From Streptomyces sp. ICBB 8177 (GTDB taxonomy: Bacteria > Actinomycetota > Actinomycetes > Streptomycetales > Streptomycetaceae): DNA of 64,000 nucleotides. The position numbers and the translations under genes are program-made. This document shows, piece by piece, positions 16,669 to 25,795 of the stretch. The stretch covers positions 565,965-629,964 of the forward strand of contig NZ_NSKH01000018.1 of NCBI RefSeq assembly GCF_003144095.1. The letters run 5' to 3'. Within the stretch, counting starts at the first letter, position 1, and each line of letters begins with the position of its first letter. Below the pieces are notes generated by a model. It was not told where the DNA came from. It saw only the letters and a program-made list of their open reading frames with translations, and did not search any database.

Positions 16669-17754
16669 TCAGCAGATGCGCGGCAGCTGCTCGCCCAGCG
16701 GCAGGTCGACCACCCGGGTTCCGCCCAGGCCGGTGCGGGCCACCACCATGCCGGGGTGCTCCGCCACGCACTCGCCGATCACCGCTGCCCGCGCCCCCAG
16801 CGGATGCGCCCGCATGGCGTCCAGCACGGCGTCCGCGTGCTCGGGCGGGACGAAGGCGACGAGCTTGCCCTCGTTGGCGACGTACATCGGGTCGAGGCCC
16901 AGCACCGCGCAGGCGTTGGCCACCTCGTCCGGCACCGGCACCGCGCTCTCGGTCACGGCGACACCGACGCCTGCGGCCGCCGCGATCTCACCGAGCGCCG
17001 CCGCCAGGCCGCCGCGCGTGGGGTCGCGCAGGACGTGCACGTCGGGCGTGACCGCGAGCATCGTGGCGACCAGCCCCCCCAGGGCCGCGCAGTCGCTCTC
17101 GATCCGCACGCCGAACTCCAGGCCCTCGCGGACGCTCAACACGGCCACGCCGTGCACCCCGATGTCACCGCTGACGATGACCACGTCGCCCGGGCGGGCG
17201 CGCTGCGGGCGGATGTCGACGCCCTCGGGGATCAGGCCGATGCCCGCCGTGTTGATGTAGACGCCGTCCCCGTGGCCCGCCTCCACGACCTTGGTGTCAC
17301 CGGTGGCGACCTGCACCCCGGCCGTCCGCGCCGCCGCGCCCAGCGCCTCGGCGACCCGTGCGACACAGGAGACCTCGACGCCCTCCTCCAGGATGAAGGC
17401 GCACGAAAGGAACGCGGCGGCCGCCCCGCTCATCGCCAGGTCGTTGACCGTGCCGTTCACCGCCAGGTCGCCGATCGACCCGCCGGGGAAGAACAACGGC
17501 CGCACCACGAAGGAGTCGGTGGAGAACGCCAGCCGCGCTCCGCCCAGCGTGACCGCCGCCGAGTCGGCCAGATCGGCCAGCACCTCGCCGCCGAACGCGG
17601 GCGCGAAGACGTGCTGGACGAGTTCCGCCGACAACTGGCCGCCGCCCCCGTGACCCATGACGATCCGCGGGTGGTCGCGCAGCGGCGCCGGACAGGTCCA
17701 GCCGGAGAAGTCGGGGGCGGGCGGCGCCCCGGGCAGGTCGGTGATGTCAGCCAA
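16669..17754 (-). CDS. hypE: Hydrogenase maturation factor HypE (carbamoyl dehydratase)
   Basis: HypE takes the carbamoyl group from HypF on its C-terminal cysteine and dehydrates it with ATP to the thiocyanate that becomes the CN ligand of the NiFe site. The 361 residues show the AIRS/PurM-type fold: HGGGGQLS near residue 36, [32 protein letters not shown] and [14 protein letters not shown]. The protein ends in PRIC, with the essential terminal Cys. The start is TTG at 17754; GGAGG lies 9 bases upstream and no other start fits. The start region overlaps the hypD stop by 8 bases. It is the last gene of the hydrogenase locus. Confidence 0.95.
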   Translation of the reverse strand: MADITDLPGAPPAPDFSGWTCPAPLRDHPRIVMGHGGGGQLSAELVQHVFAPAFGGEVLADLADSAAVTLGGARLAFSTDSFVVRPLFFPGGSIGDLAVNGTVNDLAMSGAAAAFLSCAFILEEGVEVSCVARVAEALGAAARTAGVQVATGDTKVVEAGHGDGVYINTAGIGLIPEGVDIRPQRARPGDVVIVSGDIGVHGVAVLSVREGLEFGVRIESDCAALGGLVATMLAVTPDVHVLRDPTRGGLAAALGEIAAAAGVGVAVTESAVPVPDEVANACAVLGLDPMYVANEGKLVAFVPPEHADAVLDAMRAHPLGARAAVIGECVAEHPGMVVARTGLGGTRVVDLPLGEQLPRIC

Positions 17755-18871
17755 CGGGGGTCGCCTCCCGGGACGTGGTGCCGCCGCCGAGCCGGCGGTA
17801 GAGGAAGTAGGCGGCGCAGGCCCCCTCGGAGGAGACCATGGTGGCGCCCAGCGGATTGCGCGGCGTGCACGTCGTGCCGAACGCCTCGCACTCGTGCGGT
17901 TTGATCAGCCCTTGCAGCACCTCGCCGCTGCGGCACTCGGCGGGCTCACGGGTGGTGAGGTCGCTGACCGAGAAGCGGTACTCCGCGTCGTACTCCCGGT
18001 AGCGCGACGACAGGCGCCAGCCGCTGTCCGGGATCACCCCGATACCGCGCCAGGCACGGTCGGCGACCTCGAAGACATCCGCCAGCATGGCCTGCGCGGC
18101 CGGGTTGCCCTCGGGGCGCACGGCGCGCGCGTAGGCGTTGTCCACGGTGTGCTCGCCGCGCTCCAACTGCCGTACCGTGCGCCGGATTCCCTCCAGGATG
18201 TCCAGCGGCTCGAAGCCGGTCACCACGATGGGGACGCGGTGACGGTCGGCCAACTGCGGGTACTCGCCGATCCCCATCACACTGCACACGTGGCCGGCGG
18301 CCAGGAACGCCTGCACCCGGCAGTCGGGGGACCGCATGATGGCCTCGATGGCGGGTGGTACCCGCACATGGCTGACCAGCAGGCTGAAGTTGCGGATGCC
18401 CAGCCTGCGGGCCTGGTACACCGTCATGGCGTTCGGCGGGGCGGTGGTCTCGAAGCCGATGCCGAAGAACACCACCTCCTTGTCCGGGTTGTCCTGGGCG
18501 ACGCGCAGCGCGTCGAGCGGCGAGTACACCACCCGCACGTCACCCCCCTCGCTGCGCACCCGGAACAGGTCCCGGTCCGAACCCGGCACCCGCAGCATGT
18601 CGCCGAACGAACAGAAGATCACGTCGGGCCGAGCGGCGATCGCCAGCGCCTTGTCGATGACCTCCAGCGGTGTCACGCACACCGGACAGCCCGGTCCGTG
18701 GATCAACTCCAGTTCATCGGGCAGCAGTTGGTCGATGCCGTGCCGGATGATGCTGTGCGTCTGCCCGCCGCAGACCTCCATCAGCGCCCACGGCCGGGTC
18801 ACCGTCGCCCGGATGTCGTCCAGCAGGCGCCCGGCCAGCTGCGGGTCGCGGAACTCCTCGACGTACTTCAC
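17747..18871 (-). CDS. hypD: Hydrogenase maturation factor HypD
   Basis: HypD is an iron-sulfur scaffold that, with HypC, assembles the Fe(CN)2CO group. The 374 residues are the usual length. Conserved cysteine stretches are [22 protein letters not shown] and, near the C-terminus, the iron-sulfur ligands in [20 protein letters not shown] and [32 protein letters not shown] and AGHVCSVMG are also typical. The start is GTG at 18871, whose bases overlap the hypC stop (GTGA), giving translational coupling. Confidence 0.96.
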   Translation of the reverse strand: MKYVEEFRDPQLAGRLLDDIRATVTRPWALMEVCGGQTHSIIRHGIDQLLPDELELIHGPGCPVCVTPLEVIDKALAIAARPDVIFCSFGDMLRVPGSDRDLFRVRSEGGDVRVVYSPLDALRVAQDNPDKEVVFFGIGFETTAPPNAMTVYQARRLGIRNFSLLVSHVRVPPAIEAIMRSPDCRVQAFLAAGHVCSVMGIGEYPQLADRHRVPIVVTGFEPLDILEGIRRTVRQLERGEHTVDNAYARAVRPEGNPAAQAMLADVFEVADRAWRGIGVIPDSGWRLSSRYREYDAEYRFSVSDLTTREPAECRSGEVLQGLIKPHECEAFGTTCTPRNPLGATMVSSEGACAAYFLYRRLGGGTTSREATPVG

Positions 18872-19149
18872 CGCTCCTCACCCACCTTCGCCGCCTGCTC
18901 CCAGGCGTCGCCGAACTCCTCCTCCAGCAACCCCAGGTCACCGAAGAGGTCCAGCGTGCGGCGCGCCGACTCCTCGTCCAGCCGCTGCAACGCGAATCCC
19001 ACGTGCACGATGGCGTACTCGCCGACCCTGAGGTCGGGCAGGTACTCCAGGCAGACGTCCTTGACCACGCCGCCGAAGTCGACGGTCGCCATACGCGTGC
19101 CGTCCCGTTCCTCGATCTCCAACACCCTGCCGGGCACGGCCAGGCACAT
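18868..19149 (-). CDS. hypC: Hydrogenase maturation chaperone HypC
   Basis: A small chaperone of 93 residues that carries the iron group between HypD and the large-subunit precursor. It begins MCLAVPGRV; the Cys at position 2 is the family's functional residue. The OB-like core ([19 protein letters not shown], then [20 protein letters not shown]) is complete. A tail after about residue 75 ([20 protein letters not shown]) is acidic and slightly longer than in enterobacterial HypC. It lies 41 bases after hypF and overlaps hypD by 4. Confidence 0.95.
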   Translation of the reverse strand: MCLAVPGRVLEIEERDGTRMATVDFGGVVKDVCLEYLPDLRVGEYAIVHVGFALQRLDEESARRTLDLFGDLGLLEEEFGDAWEQAAKVGEER

Positions 19150-19190
19150 GGGCACCGCTCCTTGTCTCGGATCGCTCTCGTGTACGGATG

Positions 19191-21548
19191 TCACCCGGTC
19201 ACGGCCGTGGCCTCGCGGGCCGCGACCACCAACTGGCCGAGCGCCAGCCCCCCGTCGTTGGGCGGGACGAGCCGGTGGCGCAGCACCGTGAACCCGTCGT
19301 CCCGCAGCCCTTGCGCGCAGCCCTCGGTCAGCAGCGCGTTGCAGAACACTCCGCCGCCGAGGGCCACCGTCTCCAGTCGGTGTCGCTCCCGCGCCGCCGC
19401 GCACACCGACCGCACCGCGTCGACCACGGCGGTGTGGAAGCGCGCCGCGATCACCTCCGGCGCCACTCCGCCGGCCACGTCGGCGGCCACCGCCGCGAGC
19501 ACCGGCCCCGGATCGACGGCGACCGGACCGGCCCCCGCCCCCGGCAGACCGAAGCGGTAGCCGTCGACCGGCCCGTCACATCGCCGTGCGGCAGCCTCAA
19601 GCGCCACCGCGGCCTGCGCCTCGAAACCGGCGAGCTGGCAGACGCCCGCGAGCGAGGAGACCGCGTCGAACAGGCGCCCCATGCTGGAGGTCGGTACGCA
19701 GTGCAGACCCCGCTCCAACTGCCGTGCCAGCAGCGCCCGTTCGTCCGGCGGGCAGGCCGCGACGCAGGGCAGCGCCCGATCCCACGGCAGACCCGCCGCG
19801 TACAGGTGGGCCAGCGCCATCCGGTACGGGCGCCGCACGCTCACGTCGCCGCCCGGCAGCGGGACGTAGGCCAGGTGCGCGAAGCGGTCGAAGCCGTCGT
19901 AGTCGGCGAGCAGGAACTCCCCGCCCCACACCGCGCCGTCGGTGCCGTAACCGGTCCCGTCCATGGCGACACCGATGACCCGTTCGCCGCCGTCCAGCCC
20001 GTGTTCCGCCATGACGGCCGCGACGTGCGCGTGATGGTGCTGGACCCGGAGCACCGGCCGGTCGGACGCCTCCCGCTCCGCCCAGCGCGCCGAACGGTAA
20101 CCGGGGTGCCGGTCGGCGACCAGCACGTCGGGCCGCACCCCGGTGATGTCCTCCAACTGCCTGGTTGCGGCGGCGAACGCGGTCAGCGTGGCCAGGTCGT
20201 CCATGTCGCCGACGTGCGCCGACAGCCAGGCGCGCCGCCCCGCTCCCACGCAGAAGACGTTCTTCAGGTCGCCCCCGACCGCCAGCGCCGGGGCCACCGG
20301 GACCGGCAACGCCACCGGCAGCGGCGCGTACCCGCGCGAGCGGCGCACCAGCAGCTCCCGGCCGTCGCAGACCCGCACCACCGAGTCGTCGCACGGCACG
20401 TGGATCGGCCGGTCGTGGGTCAGCCAGGCGTCGGCCAGCCCGGCCAGCCGCGTCAGCGCCTCGGCGTCGTCGGTCACGATCGGCTCGCCGCCGAGGTTGC
20501 CACTCGTCATCACCAGCACCTCAGGTCCCGGCGGGTCACCGGGAAGCCCGAACAGCAGGTGGTGCACGGGCGTGTACGGCAGCATCACGCCGAGATCGGG
20601 GCACCCTGGAGCCACTTCGCCGGCCACCGCGCCCGGTGCGAGGTCCTCCCGGCGGCGCATCAGCACGATCGGGCGGCGGCTGCCGGTGAGCAGTTCGCGT
20701 TCCCGCCCGCCGACGTGCGTCAGCGCCTCGGCCACCGCCAGATCCCGGGCCATCACCGCGAACGGCTTGTCACCGCGGTCCTTGCGGCGCCGCAGCGACC
20801 GCACCGCCTCGGGGTTGGCCGCGTCGCACGCCAGGTGGTAGCCGCCGAGCCCCTTGACGGCCACGACCGCGCCGTCCGCCAGCAGCCGCCGCGCCCGGGT
20901 CAGCGGCTCGGGCCGCGACCGCGTCCCCGGCACGCCGCCACCGAGCGGCACCAGCAACTCCAGCCGGGGACCGCAGTCGTGGCACGCGACGGGTTGCGCG
21001 TGGAACCTGCGGTCCGACGGGTCCTCGTACTCACGCGCGCACCGCGGACACATGGGGAACCGGGCCATCGTGGTGTTGGCGCGGTCGTACGGCAGCGCGC
21101 GCACGATGGTGAAGCGCGGCCCGCAGTGCGTGCACGTGATGAACGGATGGCGGTGACGCCGGTCGCCGGGGTCGCGCAACTCGGCGAGGCAGGCGTCACA
21201 CGTGGCGGTGTCCGGAGAGACCAGCGTGCGGTCGCCGGCGCCCGGCCGGGACGGTGTGATGCTGAACCCGGTCTCACCCAGTGGCGGCAGCGGCTCGTGG
21301 CTGACGGACTCCACGACCGCGAGCGGCGGCGCCTCGCGCCCGATCCGCTCCAGGAAGTCCGCGATCCGCGCGGGATCGCCCTCGATCTCGGCCACCACGC
21401 CCTCGGTGGTGTTGGTGACGTGACCGCTGACCCCCAGCGCGGTGGCGAGCGCGTGGACGAAGGGCCGGAACCCCACGCCCTGCACCACGCCCCGTACGAC
21501 GACCCGCCGCCGCTGGAGGGCGCGGGCGGTGTCCTGCTCCACGGTCAT
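19191..21548 (-). CDS. hypF: Carbamoyltransferase HypF
   Basis: HypF makes carbamoyl-AMP from carbamoyl phosphate and ATP and loads it on HypE. All modules of the 785-residue protein are present in order: acylphosphatase-like domain (VVVRGVVQGVGFRPFVH, residues 15-100), two zinc-finger pairs (CDACLAEL with CTHCGPRF; CPRCAREY with CHDCGPRL, about 115-185), a YrdC-like domain (about 200-390) and a Kae1-like domain with metal-binding HHHAHVAAVMAEHGLDG near residue 500 and GGGVFCNALL near the end. The start ATG overlaps the hypB stop by 4 bases. Confidence 0.96.
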   Translation of the reverse strand: MTVEQDTARALQRRRVVVRGVVQGVGFRPFVHALATALGVSGHVTNTTEGVVAEIEGDPARIADFLERIGREAPPLAVVESVSHEPLPPLGETGFSITPSRPGAGDRTLVSPDTATCDACLAELRDPGDRRHRHPFITCTHCGPRFTIVRALPYDRANTTMARFPMCPRCAREYEDPSDRRFHAQPVACHDCGPRLELLVPLGGGVPGTRSRPEPLTRARRLLADGAVVAVKGLGGYHLACDAANPEAVRSLRRRKDRGDKPFAVMARDLAVAEALTHVGGRERELLTGSRRPIVLMRRREDLAPGAVAGEVAPGCPDLGVMLPYTPVHHLLFGLPGDPPGPEVLVMTSGNLGGEPIVTDDAEALTRLAGLADAWLTHDRPIHVPCDDSVVRVCDGRELLVRRSRGYAPLPVALPVPVAPALAVGGDLKNVFCVGAGRRAWLSAHVGDMDDLATLTAFAAATRQLEDITGVRPDVLVADRHPGYRSARWAEREASDRPVLRVQHHHAHVAAVMAEHGLDGGERVIGVAMDGTGYGTDGAVWGGEFLLADYDGFDRFAHLAYVPLPGGDVSVRRPYRMALAHLYAAGLPWDRALPCVAACPPDERALLARQLERGLHCVPTSSMGRLFDAVSSLAGVCQLAGFEAQAAVALEAAARRCDGPVDGYRFGLPGAGAGPVAVDPGPVLAAVAADVAGGVAPEVIAARFHTAVVDAVRSVCAAARERHRLETVALGGGVFCNALLTEGCAQGLRDDGFTVLRHRLVPPNDGGLALGQLVVAAREATAVTG

Positions 21549-22375
21549 GAGGCGGCGGGGGAGGGCGCGTGCGAGTGTGGGTGGTCGGCGGGGCCGTGGG
21601 TGTGGTCGCCGAGTGTGTGCGGGTCCCCGGGGCCGTGTGAATGCCCAGGGCTGGGTGCGTGCGCGTGCGTGTGACTGTGCTGCGCCGCCTGACGGGCCAT
21701 CACCGGCTGGTGCGCCGGGTCGCCGTCGCGCACCGCCAGGGCGCGGTCCAGCAGCAGGCCGACGCCTTCGCCCCGGCGTGCGGAGGTGTGCAGCACCTCG
21801 ACGCCCGGGTTGACCTGGCGGACGTTGGCGAGGAAGGCGGCCTCGTCGAACCCCACGGCCTCGGCGATGTCCTGCTTGGTGACGATCACCAGCTGGGCGA
21901 GGCCGAACGCGGTCGGATACTTGAGCGGCTTGTCCTCACCCTCGGTGACCGACGCCAGCACCACCCGCAGCGACTCGCCGAGGTCGTAGGAGGCGGGGCA
22001 GACGAGGTTGCCGACGTTCTCCACGAACAGCAGCCGGGTACCGTCCGGCAGCCACGCGTCGACGTGCGAGCGGAGCATGTCCGCCTCCAGGTGGCACAGC
22101 CCGTCGGTGAGGACCTGCCGCACCGGCGCGCCGGAGCGGGCGAGCCGCCGGGCGTCGTTCTCGGTGGCCAGGTCGGCGGTGAGCGCGGCCACCGCGACCG
22201 CGCGGCGACGCGCCTCGGTCAGCTCCGCCTCCAGCAGCGCGGTCTTGCCGCTGCCCGGGCTGGAGAGCAGGTTGACCACGACCGTCCCGCGGGCGAGCAG
22301 GTCCTCGCGCAGGGCCGTCGCGCTGTCCTGGTTCTTGGCCAGCACGGCCTGCTGGAGATCGACGACGCGGCACAT
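21545..22375 (-). CDS. hypB: Nickel-inserting GTPase HypB with C-terminal His-rich tail
   Basis: HypB delivers nickel, with HypA, to the hydrogenase large subunit using GTP. The G domain has the P-loop SPGSGKTALLE near residue 40, the switch region FVENVGNLVCPA and a VTKQD guanine-specificity motif. Residues about 231-276 are unusual: a low-complexity tail with twelve histidines alternating with S, T, P and G. In most described HypB proteins the His-rich stretch, if any, lies at the N-terminus; here the N-terminus (MCRVVDLQQAVLAKN) has none. The tail probably stores or buffers nickel. It sits 4 bases after hypA and overlaps hypF by 4. Confidence 0.95.
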   Translation of the reverse strand: MCRVVDLQQAVLAKNQDSATALREDLLARGTVVVNLLSSPGSGKTALLEAELTEARRRAVAVAALTADLATENDARRLARSGAPVRQVLTDGLCHLEADMLRSHVDAWLPDGTRLLFVENVGNLVCPASYDLGESLRVVLASVTEGEDKPLKYPTAFGLAQLVIVTKQDIAEAVGFDEAAFLANVRQVNPGVEVLHTSARRGEGVGLLLDRALAVRDGDPAHQPVMARQAAQHSHTHAHAPSPGHSHGPGDPHTLGDHTHGPADHPHSHAPSPAAS

Positions 22376-22379
22376 GGCC

Positions 22380-22763
22380 TCAGTCCTCCTCGTGGGCAGT
22401 CACGGAAACCGGGTGATCGGAGCAGCAGCGCACGCTCTCGATCCGCAACTCGCGCCCGGACAGCAGCTCGGCGGTGGCGGCGTCGCAGCGCGGACAGCAC
22501 AGGTGCGGCGGTACGCCGGTGTCCCAGATGTGCGCGCAGGAACCACAGCGGGCGCGCGCCGCGACCGGCTCCACCACCAGATCGGCGCCGTCGAGGACGG
22601 TGCCCTGGCAGGCCAGCCCGAAGCAGAAGCGCAGCGCTTCGGGGACGACACCGGCGAGTTCGCCCACCGCCAGCCGCACCGAGTCGACCGAGCGGGTGCC
22701 GTCGCGGCGCGCCGCCTCCTCGACCTGGCCCACCACGGCCAGTGCGATGGACATCTCGTGCAT
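22380..22763 (-). CDS. hypA: Hydrogenase nickel metallochaperone HypA
   Basis: A nickel and zinc protein of 127 residues that hands Ni to the large subunit. The N-terminus MHEMSIALAVV carries the nickel-binding His at position 2. The zinc domain uses CGSCAHIW (CxxC) and CCPRCD (CxxC). The C-terminal stretch with CCSDHP is somewhat longer than in E. coli HypA. It heads the hyp group, about 145 bases after the small-peptide gene, across a strong hairpin. Confidence 0.94.
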   Translation of the reverse strand: MHEMSIALAVVGQVEEAARRDGTRSVDSVRLAVGELAGVVPEALRFCFGLACQGTVLDGADLVVEPVAARARCGSCAHIWDTGVPPHLCCPRCDAATAELLSGRELRIESVRCCSDHPVSVTAHEED

Positions 22764-22819
22764 CGGTCACTTCCTGACGGGTGCGGCTCCCGGCGGGGAA
22801 CGCGTGCGTGCCATTACAG

Positions 22820-22865
22820 GGCCGGGTGCGGCGGCGGAGGCTCCGCCACGCCGCCGCACCCGGCC
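22820..22865 (-). terminator. 15-bp perfect hairpin inside the hydrogenase locus
   Basis: GGCCGGGTGCGGCGG at 22820-22834 pairs fully with CCGCCGCACCCGGCC at 22851-22865 around a 16-base loop that can itself pair weakly. There is no U-run. It lies 42 bases after the stop of the 34-residue peptide gene and 56 bases before hypA, so it is placed to end or attenuate transcription of the structural genes ahead of hypABFCDE. Confidence 0.6.
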
Positions 22866-22907
22866 GCTGTACGCCGTTCGGTCCCAGCCGTCCGGCGGGC
22901 CCTCGCT

Positions 22908-23012
22908 TCACATGGAGTGGATGCGCAGGTAGCGCTTGAGGTCGGGCAGGTTGGCGGCCACCACGCAGCCGATGCCCGCCGCGGCAGCCGCCGCGAAGAG
23001 GTACTTCCACAT
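22908..23012 (-). CDS. 34-residue single-span membrane peptide in the hydrogenase locus
   Basis: A tiny gene with a strong ribosome site (GGAGG about 8 bases before the ATG at 23012). The peptide begins MWKYLFAAAAAAGIGCVVAA, one hydrophobic span, and ends NLPDLKRYLRIHSM, a short basic tail. Its position between the maturation protease and hypA, in the same direction, argues for a real gene. From memory it resembles short peptides annotated as DUF6893 in streptomycetes; this is unverified. A role in tethering the otherwise soluble hydrogenase to the membrane is speculation. Confidence 0.7.
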   Translation of the reverse strand: MWKYLFAAAAAAGIGCVVAANLPDLKRYLRIHSM

Positions 23013-23097
23013 CGTCGGATCCTCCCTCCGGTATGTCGTCTCGGGTGCTCGGTCCAGGGTTGTGGTGCGGCGTGCCGTGTTCGGTCGGCGAGGCGCC

Positions 23098-23670
23098 TCA
23101 GGGGCTGGGTGCCGCCGCGCCGGCCGGAGTGCCAATGGCCCCCCGCTCCTCGCGCAGCAGGCGCAGCACCAGCCGTACGGCCTCGTCCACGGCGGCCTCC
23201 ACCGGCGCGCTCAGGCCCATCTCCTCCGCCACGCGCTCCGGTTCGCAGCCCACCACCAGCACCCGGTGCGGTCTGCTGCCGCCCGCGCTCGCCGTCAGGG
23301 TGTCGAGCAGGGCGAGGACGGCGTCCGGCGACATGTGGTGTCCGTCGACCTGGACGCCCCCCGCCCCCCTGCCCGGGGCCGTGTCGGGCTCGATGAGGTA
23401 GACGGTGCCGGGCCGGCCGCCGCGCGCGGTGGCGTCGAGGAGCACCACGGTGTCGTAGCCGTCGAGGAGCTGGTACGCCAGGTGTACGCCGCGCACCCCC
23501 ACGTCGACCACCTCGACGCCCTCCGGCAGCGGCTGTCCGGCGAGCCTTCGGGCGGTCTCGACGCCGAAGCCGTCGTCGGCGAGGAAGACGTTGCCGATCC
23601 CGGCGACCAGGACGCGTCCGCGCCGCGCCGCGTCCCCCGCACCCGCCGGGTCCTGAGCGGAGGCCGTCAC
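23098..23670 (-). CDS. Hydrogenase maturation protease (HycI/HupD family)
   Basis: An endopeptidase of 190 residues that clips the C-terminal extension of the large subunit once nickel is in place. VLVAGIGNVFLADDGFGVE near residue 20 is the family N-terminal motif, with Asp as one of the nickel-sensing residues. VVDVGVRGVHLAYQLLDGYD and VQVDGHHMSPDAVLALLDTL supply further conserved acidic and His positions. The start GTG at 23670 overlaps the stop of the preceding gene (GTGA). The large subunit in this locus has a 23-residue tail after its last motif, a fitting substrate. Confidence 0.92.
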   Translation of the reverse strand: MTASAQDPAGAGDAARRGRVLVAGIGNVFLADDGFGVETARRLAGQPLPEGVEVVDVGVRGVHLAYQLLDGYDTVVLLDATARGGRPGTVYLIEPDTAPGRGAGGVQVDGHHMSPDAVLALLDTLTASAGGSRPHRVLVVGCEPERVAEEMGLSAPVEAAVDEAVRLVLRLLREERGAIGTPAGAAAPSP

Positions 23671-25112
23671 GACGGCTCTCCCGGCGGCGTGGTGCCGTCG
23701 AGCGGGGCCACCTCGTCGGGCTGGAAGTACAGGAACCGGCCCTGGTCGCGCCGCAGTTGCGCGCCGGGGTCGCCGTCCACGGTCACCGCGAGGTGCACCA
23801 GGCCGTCCACGTCGTGCAGGACGGCTTCCACGGTCGCCTCCCGGCCGCGCAGGAAGAGGTCCTGGGCGTCGGTGCGCCGTGCGCCCGGCCGCAGCTCCAC
23901 ACGGGAGCCGGCCGCGACGCGTACGCCGTCGACGACCACGTGGTCGCTGTCCGGGTCGAACCCCGCGTCGGACGCCGGATCCCACCACGGCAGGTCGGTG
24001 CCGACCGGGGCGGGGCCGAAGCCCTCCGGGGCCTCACCGGTCACCTCGCGCAGTCCGCGTACGGCACCGTGCAGCCGTTCCATCACCTCGGCCGGGAGGG
24101 ACTCGGCCAGGTCGACCGCCGCGGCGGCGCGCTCGTCGGTGCCGCGGGCCTCGCGTTTCTCCTCCTCCGTCAGCGTCGCCGTGCGCAGTGCCAGGATCTC
24201 GTCGATCTCGGTGGCGTCGTAGAGCGCGCCGGGGCTCTCCGGGGCGATGTGCGGATGGTCCTCCAGGATGATCGGGGAGGAGAGCACCACGTCGTCGCGG
24301 CCGTCGTCCCCGGCCAGCACCGGCCAGGTGTGCTCGTTGCGGCACTCGGCGACCGCCGCGGCGGCCCACTGCGGCGGGTCGGTCATCGACACGAACGTGC
24401 CGGCGGTCAGCCCCAGCATCACGTGCGTGGAGATCAGCGCGTGCGGCAGCGCCGCGTCGCGGTCCGACGGGCCTTCCGGCTCCGGCGCCCAGCCGCTGGT
24501 GTTGACGACCTCCGCGGTGAGCCGCACCACGCTGTACGGGCCGGGCAACTCGACTGCGGTGAGCCGAAGTTCGCCGTCCAGCCGCTCACGTCGGCGCAAC
24601 AGCCGTCCGACCTCGCGGCCCGCGTCATCGGTCAGCGACTCGGTCCCGGTCTGCGCGGCCCGGGAGAACGGCAGCGCCGCACCGCCGTCCAGCAGTTCGG
24701 CGACGTCCACACTGAGCGGCACGCGCTCCTCGACCCCCTCGTCCCAGGGCACCAGCACCCGCCGCGGCAGTTCCAGCCGCTCCACCGTCTCGAACTCCCC
24801 GTCGTCTCGCGCCTGTTGGACACTGCGGCGCTGCGCGTGCAGGAAACGCAGCTCGACGTGGAGGGTGGCGCCGCGCCGCGGCTCCATCAGGCACTCGGTG
24901 CGCTGCACGCTGTACTCGCCACTGCCGTGGTCCCACTCGGGCGGCACCAGCACGCCGAACTGCCAGCGCATCCGGTTCTTCGCGGCGGAAGCGCGGTACG
25001 GATACAGCACGTACCCCTCGAAGAGCACGGCGTCCGCCACCTTGCGGGCGGTGCCGAACCTGTCCTTCGGCGACTGCTCGGCCCCGGAGGCGGAAGGAGT
25101 GGTCGTGGTCAC
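23667..25112 (-). CDS. Uncharacterised conserved hydrogenase-locus protein, 481 residues
   Basis: No domain of known function is recognised. It seems soluble, with no signal peptide or membrane span. The N-terminal third begins after a short polar lead with KVADAVLFEGYVLYPYRASA and NRMRWQFGVLVPPEW. The middle (EVVNTSGWAPE, HALISTHVMLGLTAG, then DPPQW) is rich in aromatic and acidic residues. The C-terminal part (DHVVVDGVRVAAGSRVELRP, residues about 400-440) looks like a small beta barrel. GTG at 25112 overlaps the preceding stop by 4 bases, and its own stop overlaps the protease start. This tight coupling between hydrogenase genes implies a dedicated role in maturation or assembly, but no biochemical function can be assigned. 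Confidence 0.85.
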   Translation of the reverse strand: MTTTTPSASGAEQSPKDRFGTARKVADAVLFEGYVLYPYRASAAKNRMRWQFGVLVPPEWDHGSGEYSVQRTECLMEPRRGATLHVELRFLHAQRRSVQQARDDGEFETVERLELPRRVLVPWDEGVEERVPLSVDVAELLDGGAALPFSRAAQTGTESLTDDAGREVGRLLRRRERLDGELRLTAVELPGPYSVVRLTAEVVNTSGWAPEPEGPSDRDAALPHALISTHVMLGLTAGTFVSMTDPPQWAAAAVAECRNEHTWPVLAGDDGRDDVVLSSPIILEDHPHIAPESPGALYDATEIDEILALRTATLTEEEKREARGTDERAAAAVDLAESLPAEVMERLHGAVRGLREVTGEAPEGFGPAPVGTDLPWWDPASDAGFDPDSDHVVVDGVRVAAGSRVELRPGARRTDAQDLFLRGREATVEAVLHDVDGLVHLAVTVDGDPGAQLRRDQGRFLYFQPDEVAPLDGTTPPGEPS

Positions 25113-25795
25113 GGTGTCCTCTCCCTGGCGAGTGGGCGGGATGAGCCGAACAGGGTTCCGACCGGCGGCGGTTCGTGCTCCGCGAGCAACGCCTCGACCG
25201 TGGCCTCCCAGGACGGCAGCGCGTGCCGCGAGCGGTAGGCCAGCAGCGCCTCCATCGTCCGGCGCGGCAGCCGCAGCCAGCCGCAGCCGGGGAAGTGCTG
25301 CTCGACCATCTCCCGCCATACGGTGACCGGCATCCGGTACGCGGCCTCCTTGTCCCACGGCACCGGCTCCACCTGGAAGCCGCCGGGCCCGCGGAACGCG
25401 GTGCCGGAGAAGAGCAGCAGCAGCGGCACTTTGCCGTCCGCCAGCGCGTCGAAGTAACGCGTCGAGGCGATGTCCATGTCGTACGTGCACGGCACCGGCA
25501 GCTCGACCTCGGTGGCACCGGTGAAGCCCGGCACCACCACGGACGCCTGCGCGAACCGCATCGGGTGCAGTGTCGAACCCCACCGGGAGCGTTCGCCGAA
25601 CAGGTCGCCGAGGCGGTCCGCCTCGGCCGGTTCGTATTCGCGCAGCGCGGGCTCGATCCGGATCTGGCAGCGCAACGCGACGGCGTGCACCCGCTCGTCC
25701 CCGGTGGCGGTGATCCGCAGCCGGAAGACCAGGGTGGGCCCGGCCGCGTACGGATCGGCTCGCACGCCCGCGCAGGAGAAGGACAGTTCGCTCAC
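25109..25795 (-). CDS. Uncharacterised hydrogenase-locus protein (DUF6084-like)
   Basis: A soluble protein of 228 residues without recognised catalytic motifs. It opens as a beta-rich domain (ELSFSCAGVRADPYAAGPTL, then VFRLRITATGDERVHAV), followed by CQIRIEPALREYEPAEADRL, PVPCTYDMDIASTRYFDALA and a C-terminal region with YRMPVTVWREMVEQHFP. I match it from memory to a family annotated DUF6084 found beside actinobacterial hydrogenase genes; this should be checked. Both ends overlap neighbours by 4 bases (GTGA), so it is made together with them. A scaffold or assembly role is inference. Confidence 0.8.
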   Translation of the reverse strand: MSELSFSCAGVRADPYAAGPTLVFRLRITATGDERVHAVALRCQIRIEPALREYEPAEADRLGDLFGERSRWGSTLHPMRFAQASVVVPGFTGATEVELPVPCTYDMDIASTRYFDALADGKVPLLLLFSGTAFRGPGGFQVEPVPWDKEAAYRMPVTVWREMVEQHFPGCGWLRLPRRTMEALLAYRSRHALPSWEATVEALLAEHEPPPVGTLFGSSRPLARERTP

